From Oscillospiraceae bacterium (GTDB lineage: Bacteria > Bacillota > Clostridia > UBA1212), in the NCBI GenBank assembly GCA_015069195.1, contig SVJA01000001.1, positions 140,148 through 204,147 on the forward strand: 64,000 nt of DNA, written 5' to 3'. Shown here piece after piece: positions 17,045 through 24,124 of the stretch. Under the pieces are notes generated by a model, which was not told where the DNA came from, made no database searches, and was given only the letters and a program-made list of their open reading frames with translations. The translations under genes and the position numbers were made by a program. Each line of letters begins with the position of its first letter. The stretch's first letter is position 1.

Positions 17045-19120
17045 TTATTTTTTCAAATATTCACGTATAACAGTTTCCAACTGTTTTTCGGCATACTCCA
17101 CAGTAACATCCTTTAAAAACGCACCCGCAGCAACAAGGTGACCACCGCCGTTAAATCGCTCATTTTCGAGAATTACCTGAACATTTATATTTCCGAGAGA
17201 ACGACCGCTTATCGAAACATTGTCACCTACCTGTGTAAGTACAAACGACGCCTCGACTCCGGAAACGTCAAGCAATCTGTCTGCCGATACAGATGATATA
17301 AATCTCGCCTTATCTGCAGGAAGTGCACACGACGCTATGGCAATTTTATTTTCGATGATACGCGCTGTACCGATTATTCTGCTTATACTTAAGAATGAAT
17401 CAAAATCCGGATGGAAATATTTTCTTGCTTCGACCGTATCTACGCCCTGACTCTTAAGTTTTGCAGCAGCTTCGAAAGTACGTTTACTTGTCTTAAATGC
17501 AAACATCTTCGTGTCGACCAAAATACCCGCATAAAGCGCCTCGGCTTCAATTTTTGGTATCGACATGTCAGGTGCAAGATATGACAAAATTTCGACCATA
17601 ATTTCGCTTGTAGATGATGCAAAAGTTTCGCTGTAGTTAAGAACCGTATTCTGGATATAATCTGCACCTTTTCTGTGATGATCTATAACAGCAATTCTCT
17701 CCGCCTCGTCAAGCACTGCGGGAGCTTCGGTAATTTCTTTTTTAAATGTATCCGCAACAACAACCAAAGTCATTTCATCAATAAGATTAAGAGCTTCGCT
17801 CTCATTTATAAATGCGTTGCGATACTCCTGCTCTTTCATAAGCTCACTATACATATGGCTTATCTGCGAGTTTGACGAATTAAGTATTATATTTGCCTTT
17901 ACTTTAAATCGTCTGGCTATACGATATACGGCAAGACACGCACCTACCGAGTCCATATCTGCAGAACTGTGTCCCATTACAAAAACACGGGAACTCTTTA
18001 AGATTTCTTTTTTCAGCATATCGGCCGCTATACGGACCTTCACTTTATTCTTTCGTTCAAGCTCGATATTGCTGCTGCCGTAATAAGAATCTTTCCCCTG
18101 AATTCTGACTATGGCCTGATCTCCGCCTCGACCGAGTGCGAGATTTACGGCCTCCTGTGCAACCTTGAAATTCTTAGCAAGGTTTTCGCCGTGAGCCGAA
18201 ATACCGATGCTTAGTGTAACCGGAATCGAGTTTCCCCGCGAAATCTTCTTTACACTGTCAAGTATGGAGAAATTGCCTTTTTCTATCTCCCTGAGGTGTT
18301 CGTCAGCTATTAGGAAAATATAACGGTCACGCACAAGACGTCTTATAATAGCGCCTTTTCCGCTGAGCCAGTTTTCGAACAATCTGTCAATTTCAACGAG
18401 CACACGGTTTATGACCGCCTCTCCGTCCGACTGGAATATCTCATCATAATCATCAATGACAATTTCACCGACAGCAACTCTCTCTCTGTCGTACTTATCC
18501 TTTAACATCATAAGTTCGGTTATCTCGTGGAAATAAACCATTATGATGTACGAACTGTCCGGAGAAATGGAAAATGCGCCGTTGTTATCAACGACGTTGC
18601 AATGCATAATATAATGCTTTGTACCAATCTGTACAGCGGGCTCGTAAGTCTTGTCCGAATTTTGTATCAAAGACAGGCGAGACTTTATGCGAAGTCCGTA
18701 TATATTTCTTATAATCTGTTTTTTGCTTTTATTGCACTCCGTACACAGATCATCAAAAGCACTGTTTGTCCAAAGGACTTTACCGGCTTCATCAATAAAA
18801 AACGTCGGCAGGCTGAAATCTCTTACAAACCCCGGCACCGAACTCAGATTATCATTTTCTCCGAGCCCGAGCTGGCTTATTTTTCGCACCGTAGCTTTCT
18901 TTTTTATCTGAAGTATTATTATGTTTGTAACTAATATAATTACGTTTACTGTGATAACTGCAATCGCGGTTCTAGGACGTCCCGCAACAAACAACTTGTA
19001 TGTCGAAAAAACGCATATCGAACTTATCAATACTAAATTTGCAACTATAAGATTTAGGCGATTTATAGTTTTTCCGACTGTATTTAATATTCTTTTTACT
19101 ATATTTTCCGAATCTGACAT
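17045..19120 (-). CDS. gdpP: membrane-bound cyclic-di-AMP phosphodiesterase GdpP-like
   Basis: A 691-residue protein with the GdpP layout: two membrane helices (about 21-45 and 50-72), a PAS-like sensor (about 85-200), a degenerate GGDEF-like domain (about 210-340) and a DHH/DHHA1 phosphoesterase. Metal-binding residues are visible: H384, D388, D390, D457 and the DHH triad 480-482. Members hydrolyse c-di-AMP to pApA and so set cell-wall and potassium homeostasis. The ribosome site GGGAGGTGA precedes the ATG. The DUF2232/YybS gene often found just upstream in other Firmicutes is absent here. Confidence 0.95.
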   Translation of the reverse strand: MSDSENIVKRILNTVGKTINRLNLIVANLVLISSICVFSTYKLFVAGRPRTAIAVITVNVIILVTNIIILQIKKKATVRKISQLGLGENDNLSSVPGFVRDFSLPTFFIDEAGKVLWTNSAFDDLCTECNKSKKQIIRNIYGLRIKSRLSLIQNSDKTYEPAVQIGTKHYIMHCNVVDNNGAFSISPDSSYIIMVYFHEITELMMLKDKYDRERVAVGEIVIDDYDEIFQSDGEAVINRVLVEIDRLFENWLSGKGAIIRRLVRDRYIFLIADEHLREIEKGNFSILDSVKKISRGNSIPVTLSIGISAHGENLAKNFKVAQEAVNLALGRGGDQAIVRIQGKDSYYGSSNIELERKNKVKVRIAADMLKKEILKSSRVFVMGHSSADMDSVGACLAVYRIARRFKVKANIILNSSNSQISHMYSELMKEQEYRNAFINESEALNLIDEMTLVVVADTFKKEITEAPAVLDEAERIAVIDHHRKGADYIQNTVLNYSETFASSTSEIMVEILSYLAPDMSIPKIEAEALYAGILVDTKMFAFKTSKRTFEAAAKLKSQGVDTVEARKYFHPDFDSFLSISRIIGTARIIENKIAIASCALPADKARFISSVSADRLLDVSGVEASFVLTQVGDNVSISGRSLGNINVQVILENERFNGGGHLVAAGAFLKDVTVEYAEKQLETVIREYLKK

Positions 19121-19180
19121 CGAGATTTCACCTCCCTGCTCTCAATTTTCCGTACAAACCACTGATATGTAAACAGTATA

Positions 19181-19450
19181 TCACATCTGTGACGAGTTGT
19201 ACTTATTAAGTTTAAAACAATTTTCAAGACTGCTTTCGAGTTCGTCATCCGATATACCCAATATTCTGCATAAAACATATACTGAATTTATCACCGAAGC
19301 CGCACAGTCTGCAATGTCGGTATTTGACGCTTCTTTTTCTGCCGTCATTACTCCGTAAAAACCACTTACATTCTTTAACATTTCTGCTTTTTGTCTTTCG
19401 ATTCGAAGCATATTTCCAAATACGTCCACATTCGAAACAGCGGAATTCAT
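19181..19450 (-). CDS. MazG-like family small protein
   Basis: An 89-residue helical protein resembling the short MazG-like family often encoded between rpsR and gdpP in clostridia. The C-terminal half (DIADCAASVINSVYVLCRIL followed by an acidic helix) matches the metal-binding and dimerising helices of all-alpha NTP pyrophosphatases, but the typical EExxE motif is weak, so catalytic activity is doubtful. The start chosen has an excellent AGGAGGTG site 8 nt upstream; an earlier in-frame ATG has none. Confidence 0.72.
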   Translation of the reverse strand: MNSAVSNVDVFGNMLRIERQKAEMLKNVSGFYGVMTAEKEASNTDIADCAASVINSVYVLCRILGISDDELESSLENCFKLNKYNSSQM

Positions 19451-19496
19451 AAATTTCCACCTCCTGTCTGTGACATATTTCAACTTCTTCATTCCG

Positions 19497-19553
19497 AAAA
19501 AAGCAACAAGCTGACCTTACTGAACGGCAAGACCCCCAATAAGAACAGCTTGT
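19497..19553 (-). terminator. intrinsic terminator or attenuator after rpsR
   Basis: On the minus strand the 8-bp stem ACAAGCTG/CAGCTTGT (arms 19506-19513 and 19546-19553) with additional inner pairing is followed by six T residues (19497-19502). It separates the rpsF-ssb-rpsR transcript from the MazG-like/gdpP genes and may be read through in part. Confidence 0.7.
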
Positions 19554-19588
19554 ATGTTTAATTTCTGATATAAAGCAGCGACTAATAA

Positions 19589-19861
19589 TTAATCAGCTGA
19601 AAACGGCAGAAGTGCTACGTGTCTTGCTCTCTTTATAGCAATAGTAAGCGTTCTCTGATGTTTTGCACAACAACCTGAAATTCTTCTGGGGAGAATTTTA
19701 CCTCTCTCTGAGATGAATCTTCTGAGTTTGTTTATGTCTTTATAATCGATTACAGTAGCTTTGTCTACGCAAAAAGGACATGCTTTTTTTCTCATCTTTC
19801 TCTGACGCATAGGAGCCTTGTCCATGCCCTTACCATCATTCTCTTTTTTTGCGAATGCCAT
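19589..19861 (-). CDS. rpsR: 30S ribosomal protein S18
   Basis: A 90-residue S18 with the conserved core [17 protein letters not shown]. It is the zinc-binding C+ form: CPFC (about residues 28-31) plus CC (about 64-65). C+ and C- forms coexist in bacteria and respond to zinc supply. The N-terminal 20 residues are a charged extension. Third gene of the rpsF-ssb-rpsR operon. Confidence 0.97.
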   Translation of the reverse strand: MAFAKKENDGKGMDKAPMRQRKMRKKACPFCVDKATVIDYKDINKLRRFISERGKILPRRISGCCAKHQRTLTIAIKRARHVALLPFSAD

Positions 19862-19945
19862 ACTGCTTACCTCCTTTTTATAAAATAATCTGTCCCGATA
19901 AATAACACGGAACTACGCAAATAACTTTAATCAATCATCCGATAA

Positions 19946-20365
19946 TCAGAACGGAACGCCGCTGTCATCATCATCGATAGCAAAGTATCCGCTGTCAGAT
20001 GCAGAACTCTGTGATGCTCCGCCGTTGTAAGAAGAACCGCCTTCACTTCTTTTGCTCTCGCAAAACTCAACGTCCTCTGCAACAACTTCGGTAACGTAGT
20101 GTTTTTTACCTTCCTGGTCATCCCAAGTTCTTGTCTGAATAGAACCTGTAATAAGTATTCTGCTTCCTTTTGAAAAATACTTACTTACAAACTCTGCTGT
20201 CTGTCTCCATGCAACAACCGAAATAAAATCCGCCTGTGTCTGACCGTCGGCAGATTTGTAGCGTCTGTCTACAGCAACAGTAAAACTGCATGTAGAAACG
20301 CCGCTCGGTGTAGTACGAAGTTCAGGGTCACGGGTCAATCTTCCCATTAAAATAACCTTGTTCAT
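19946..20365 (-). CDS. ssb: single-stranded DNA-binding protein
   Basis: A 139-residue SSB: N-terminal OB fold starting MNKVILMGRLTRDPELR, a flexible Gly/Ser-rich linker (about 110-130), and the acidic C-terminal tip DDDDSGVPF that recruits partner proteins. Length is slightly short for the family because the linker is compact. Lies between rpsF and rpsR, the standard arrangement. Confidence 0.97.
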   Translation of the reverse strand: MNKVILMGRLTRDPELRTTPSGVSTCSFTVAVDRRYKSADGQTQADFISVVAWRQTAEFVSKYFSKGSRILITGSIQTRTWDDQEGKKHYVTEVVAEDVEFCESKRSEGGSSYNGGASQSSASDSGYFAIDDDDSGVPF

Positions 20366-20396
20366 ATTAACACCAATCTTTCGTCTGTTAAAAAAA

Positions 20397-20681
20397 TCAC
20401 TCTTCGATTTTTACTACAAGGAATCTGAGTATGCCGTCTGTAATCTTATAGATTCTCTCGAGTTCTGCCGGGAATGTCGGCTCTGCTGTGAACTGAGTGC
20501 ATACATAATAACCATCATTGATATCATCGATAGGATATGCAAGACGTCTCTTTCCCCACTCCGCGAAATCAATAACTGTCGCTGAAGTTTCGATAAGACT
20601 CTTGAACTTACCGACAACTGCTTGGATACCCTCTTCACCTAATTCAGGGTTAACAATGAATATGGACTCATATTTAGCCAT
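20397..20681 (-). CDS. rpsF: 30S ribosomal protein S6
   Basis: A 94-residue S6 with the standard start AKYESIFIVNPELGEEG, the central WGKRRLAYPI motif and a C-terminal ILRFLVVKIEE strand. First gene of the rpsF-ssb-rpsR operon, with an AAGGAGGTG ribosome site, a strong promoter and a hairpin leader upstream that may be the S6:S18 autoregulatory element. Confidence 0.97.
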   Translation of the reverse strand: MAKYESIFIVNPELGEEGIQAVVGKFKSLIETSATVIDFAEWGKRRLAYPIDDINDGYYVCTQFTAEPTFPAELERIYKITDGILRFLVVKIEE

Positions 20682-20702
20682 GTCTTTTCACCTCCTTTTG
20701 GA

Positions 20703-20732
20703 CTGTACGGTCCTGCATCCTATGTGCAGGAC
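20703..20732 (-). promoter_or_regulatory. candidate S6:S18 autoregulatory leader hairpin of rpsF
   Basis: In the rpsF 5' leader an 8-bp stem GTCCTGCA/TGCAGGAC with a 7-nt loop is followed directly by CGTACAG, giving a GGACCG sequence at the 3' side of the stem. S6:S18 leaders mimic the 16S rRNA site with a CCG next to a hairpin, so this fits in position and form; the full consensus was not checked. Confidence 0.5.
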
Positions 20733-20750
20733 AAGGAATTACAATGCAGA

Positions 20751-20779
20751 ATTATATCACGCCTTTGTAGTTGTGGCAA
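20751..20779 (-). promoter_or_regulatory. sigma-A promoter of the rpsF operon
   Basis: The minus strand reads TTGCCA (20774-20779), a 17-bp spacer and TATAAT (20751-20756), with an extended TGA before the -10. Distance to the rpsF start is about 70 nt. Confidence 0.8.
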
Positions 20780-20792
20780 GTATAAAATTCAC

Positions 20793-20823
20793 GAGCCCCG
20801 GAGATTATAAATCACCGAGGCTC
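20793..20823 (-). terminator. terminator after the Usp-like gene
   Basis: The arms GAGCCccGGaGATT and AATCaCCgaGGCTC form an imperfect 14-position stem with a 3-nt loop just downstream of the Usp-like gene, followed on the minus strand by a T-containing stretch. Confidence 0.65.
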
Positions 20824-20846
20824 ACACCTGAAAATATAAAGGATAC

Positions 20847-21269
20847 TTAATTGATTTTTGCACAGTTTCCGGAAAAATCTACCGAATAAATAACCGCACC
20901 GTCTGCCATTGCGCACATATTGTCGATAAAATCACTCCTACCGACCTGCACACCCGGAAGACCGCAAAACATATGCGTAGGCTTTTCGTCCGTTATGCAC
21001 TTGAACATAGCTTCCATGCTATTGTCCGAATATATAATCGTCAATTCAGCATCGTTATCGTGAGCGACATTATTAAGTACTTCCAAATCATCCGCCTTGC
21101 GCTCCCAGTCATTTCTTATTCCTGACTGTATACTGACTATCATCAGTTCTCCTTTGTTTGCAAGCGCTATTTTCTTTGCGGCTTTGATTATCTGACCGCA
21201 TGCATTTGGATTGGTTACCCAAGCAAGTACCTTACAATACCCTCCAACTGCTCTGGTATCTTCAGACAC
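20847..21269 (-). CDS. universal-stress-protein-like (Usp) domain protein
   Basis: A 140-residue protein whose core (KVLAWVTNPNACGQIIKAAKKIA, then LMIVSIQ) matches the Usp alpha/beta fold, in particular the version found in KdpD-like proteins. The usual ATP-binding G-2x-G-9x-G-S/T motif is not intact, so nucleotide binding is uncertain. The second of two in-frame GTG codons is used because GAGGGG lies 9 nt before it; the first GTG overlaps that site. It is divergent from the Lrp regulator gene. Confidence 0.72.
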   Translation of the reverse strand: MSEDTRAVGGYCKVLAWVTNPNACGQIIKAAKKIALANKGELMIVSIQSGIRNDWERKADDLEVLNNVAHDNDAELTIIYSDNSMEAMFKCITDEKPTHMFCGLPGVQVGRSDFIDNMCAMADGAVIYSVDFSGNCAKIN

Positions 21270-21429
21270 CGGTATCACCCCTCACAAATTTTCATATACG
21301 ACAAAACGCACACATACAATAACCGTATGTGTCAAAGTAAATATCAAACTCTTATGCGTTCCGTGATGTTAGTAACATTTTAACATACTTTATACATATT
21401 ATCAAGTTAGTAAATTTATAACTTTTTTC

Positions 21430-21458
21430 TTTACACGCGCGGCAAGAAAATATAAAAT
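21430..21458 (+). promoter_or_regulatory. promoter of the Lrp/aminotransferase operon
   Basis: TTTACA (21430-21435), a 17-bp spacer and TAAAAT (21453-21458). A 10-bp perfect palindrome GTGAATTCAC follows at 21480-21489 in the leader and is a candidate autoregulatory site for the Lrp-type regulator. Confidence 0.6.
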
Positions 21459-21510
21459 AAAGCATAATTTTTATTGAATGTGAATTCACGAAAGAGAGGT
21501 TTATAACAGT

Positions 21511-21993
21511 ATGTACGAGATTCTTGACTTACTTGATAAAAACAGCGATTTGACGGCGGAGGAAATTGCCGTTATGACAGATTCCACGGTAGATGAGGTA
21601 AAAAACACCATCGCCGAGTACAAAAAGGCCGGTATCATTGTAGGACAGAAAACCGTTATAAACTGGCGCAAAACCGACAGAGAGTTCGTTACGGCTTTCA
21701 TCGAGGTAAAAGTTACTCCCCAGCACGGCAGAGGCTTTGACCAGATTGCAGAGAGCTTTTATCAGTATGAACAGGTAAAATCGGTTTTCCTTATGTCAGG
21801 TGCATACGACCTCGCTCTCATCATAGAGGGAAGCACTCTTGCGGAAGTTGCTATGTTTGTTTCCGAAAAACTTTCGCCGATGGATACGGTAATCAGCACC
21901 GCCACACACTTTGTTTTGAAAAAATACAAAGCTGACGGTATCTTTATCGAATCCAAGTCCGACAAGGACGAAAGACAGGTGATGGGAGTTTGA
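21511..21993 (+). CDS. Lrp/AsnC-family transcriptional regulator
   Basis: A 160-residue regulator: N-terminal winged HTH (about 1-60, including DLTAEEIAVMTDSTVDEV) and C-terminal RAM ligand-binding domain (about 70-150, ending near STATHFVLKKYK). Lrp-type proteins sense amino acids. It shares 4 nt with the following aminotransferase gene, so it very likely controls and senses the amino acid handled there. Ribosome site AGAGAGG. Confidence 0.93.
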   Translation: MYEILDLLDKNSDLTAEEIAVMTDSTVDEVKNTIAEYKKAGIIVGQKTVINWRKTDREFVTAFIEVKVTPQHGRGFDQIAESFYQYEQVKSVFLMSGAYDLALIIEGSTLAEVAMFVSEKLSPMDTVISTATHFVLKKYKADGIFIESKSDKDERQVMGV

Positions 21994-23189
21994 ATGCAGA
22001 CATAAAAAGCAGGCTCAATCCGGTCGTGACATCTATGCCGCCGTCCGGTATCAGAAAACTTTTTGATATCGCCCAGACGATGGAAGACGTCATTTCTCTC
22101 GGTATCGGTGAGCCGGACTTCATTACACCATGGCACATCAGAAACGCAGGCATAGAATCACTTGATTCGGGAAAAACTCAATATTCCGCAAACGCCGGTA
22201 TGCCCGAACTTAAACGCGAAATTTCAAACTATATGCAAAGGCGTTTCAACCTTACATACGAACCGCAAAAACAAGTCATCGTAACTGTCGGCGGCAGCGA
22301 AGCCATTGACCTCTGCATCAGGGCAACGGTCTGCCCCGGTGACGAAGTTATCGTACCGGTTCCGAGCTTTGTATGCTACGGACCTATGGTTACACTCGCA
22401 GGCGGAGTCCCCATATATCTCGATCTCAAAGCCGAGGACAATTTCAGACTTACCGCAGAAGGACTTTGCAAAGCAATAACACCGAAAACAAAACTTCTCA
22501 TATTGCCCTTCCCTAATAACCCAACAGGTTCGATTATGGAGAAGCACGACTTAGAGGCAATCGCAGAAGTTTTGAAAGACACGGACATATTCGTACTGTC
22601 CGATGAAATTTACGCAGAACTTAATTATTCGGACACACGCCACGTTTCAATCGCAGAGATTGACGGAATGTATGAACGCACTATCGTAGCCAGCGGTTTT
22701 TCAAAATGCTACGCCATGACGGGTTGGCGTCTCGGCTACGCATGCGGCCACCCCGACGTCATAAAGCAAATGCTCAAAATCCACCAGTACGCTGTTATGT
22801 GCGCTCCGACTACCAGCCAATACGCTGCCATCGAAGCTCTCAGAAACGGCGACGAAGATATTGAGTATATGAAGCGTGAATACAACTACCGCAGAAAACT
22901 CATAGTCAACGGTTTCAACAAACTCGGTATGGATTGTTTCGAACCGCTCGGCGCATTCTACTGCTTCCCGTCGATAAAGAGCGCTGCAGCACACATCCGC
23001 GAAAAATACGGTGTAAAATGCGACACATCCGAGGAGTTTGCAAACTTTGTTTTGGAGAAAGCTCACATAGCAGTTGTTCCGGGAACAGCATTCGGAGCTT
23101 GCGGCGAAGGATTCTTACGAATATCATACGCATACTCGGTTGACCACATAAAAAAAGCTCTCGAAAGGATTGGGGAGTTGCTTAAATAA
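21990..23189 (+). CDS. pyridoxal-phosphate-dependent aminotransferase, class I/II
   Basis: A 399-residue fold-type I aminotransferase of the AspC/PatA group. The PLP lysine is K239 in SGFSKCYAMTGWRLGY; the PNNPTG cofactor motif and a C-terminal FLRISYA arginine region are present. Start is a TTG overlapping the previous stop as TTGA, with GATGGGAG upstream; no ATG fits the N-terminus. The tight coupling with an Lrp-type regulator is common in clostridia. The amino acid substrate is not determined. Confidence 0.93.
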   Translation: MNADIKSRLNPVVTSMPPSGIRKLFDIAQTMEDVISLGIGEPDFITPWHIRNAGIESLDSGKTQYSANAGMPELKREISNYMQRRFNLTYEPQKQVIVTVGGSEAIDLCIRATVCPGDEVIVPVPSFVCYGPMVTLAGGVPIYLDLKAEDNFRLTAEGLCKAITPKTKLLILPFPNNPTGSIMEKHDLEAIAEVLKDTDIFVLSDEIYAELNYSDTRHVSIAEIDGMYERTIVASGFSKCYAMTGWRLGYACGHPDVIKQMLKIHQYAVMCAPTTSQYAAIEALRNGDEDIEYMKREYNYRRKLIVNGFNKLGMDCFEPLGAFYCFPSIKSAAAHIREKYGVKCDTSEEFANFVLEKAHIAVVPGTAFGACGEGFLRISYAYSVDHIKKALERIGELLK

Positions 23190-23211
23190 TTTAAATAGCA
23201 TTTTATTATAA

Positions 23212-23250
23212 ATGAAGAGAGCATCGGGCAATGTCCGATGCTCTCTTCAT
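23212..23250 (+). terminator. strong intrinsic hairpin after the aminotransferase gene
   Basis: A perfect 16-bp stem (23212-23227 with 23235-23250) and 7-nt loop, followed by AATTTGTTT. A second small hairpin, CTACATCGA/TCGATGTAG, lies at 23260-23282. Confidence 0.8.
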
Positions 23251-23427
23251 AATTTGTTTCTACATCGATTTTCTCGATGTAGCTTGAGTTTGTTAATGGA
23301 TTATGATTACATTATGGCATTAATAGTAGCCCGGCTTGCAACTAGTCAAAACAATAAAAAACAGCTGGTGTAGTTTTGTATAGGCAGCAATTTTATGTTA
23401 CAATTAAATGAGAAGGAGGTATTGCTT

Positions 23428-23889
23428 ATGGATTTTTTACTATTAATCACTTTATTTATTATTATTGCTACTCCTATCGCTTTGTTTGCAATTTTTAAAC
23501 CGACAATCGACGATGCGAAAATACGAAATAATATATCTAACTCAGATATCTTTATGCAACACTATTGTTTCCTTTTGGAACGCAACCAGTCAGATACTAT
23601 AGATCAACTGAAACATGATAAAAAAAATAATACTAATACGCTCAAATATACATTTGATGCTAATTCATTAATAATAACCTTTTATGGCTTAAATGCATCA
23701 ATTAAACATCAACTTACTTTTTACGACATCGACAACAAGACATACCTAAAAGTCAGCCGAATACATTTTACACATCAGCGAAGCACTATTCCGTTGTTAA
23801 TTAATCGTTTTTTTATAAAAGAAATCGGGGCTACGCCTATAGACTACAATTCTTTTGAATCAATGGTATGCGAAAAAACGCAGAGTTAA
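23428..23889 (+). CDS. small membrane protein of unknown function
   Basis: A 153-residue protein with one N-terminal membrane helix (about residues 3-25) and a soluble, mixed alpha/beta C-terminal part. I recognise no family. The ATG used has a strong AGAAGGAGG site; an in-frame ATG 33 nt upstream does not. The gene is much more AT-rich than the aminotransferase before it and is enclosed by terminators, so it is a single-gene unit, possibly lineage-specific or acquired. Confidence 0.7.
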   Translation: MDFLLLITLFIIIATPIALFAIFKPTIDDAKIRNNISNSDIFMQHYCFLLERNQSDTIDQLKHDKKNNTNTLKYTFDANSLIITFYGLNASIKHQLTFYDIDNKTYLKVSRIHFTHQRSTIPLLINRFFIKEIGATPIDYNSFESMVCEKTQS

Positions 23890-23983
23890 AAATTCAGTTT
23901 GACTCCGCTAAACCTGCTAAAATAAAAATGAGTGTGGAATTTCAAAATCAATTCCAAATCCGGAATCTCTAAAGTAAAAAGAT

Positions 23984-24028
23984 GCTGTATTGTGTAAATC
24001 GAATATCGAGTCGATTTCACAATGCAGC
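23984..24028 (+). terminator. terminator of the small membrane protein gene
   Basis: Arms GCTGtATTGTGtAAATCGA and TCGATTTCACAATGCAGC pair with one mismatch and one bulge, followed by GTGTTGTTTTCTC. Confidence 0.65.
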
Positions 24029-24064
24029 GTGTTGTTTTCTCATCATTACAGTTAAGAGACAATA

Positions 24065-24120
24065 AAAGCAGAGATAAAATTCATTTTAGCAAAGCTAAAC
24101 CCGAATTTTATCTCTGCTTT
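24065..24120 (-). terminator. terminator of mutS
   Basis: An 18-bp perfect stem (24065-24082 with 24103-24120) with an inner TTTAGC/GCTAAA stem directly follows the mutS stop codon on the minus strand; T-rich sequence follows. Confidence 0.75.
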
Positions 24121-24124
24121 GTTG

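Noticed and set aside
13583-21269. Search for prophage or insertion elements in the housekeeping block
   Set aside because: Gene order is continuous and conserved; no transposase, integrase or flanking repeats were found.
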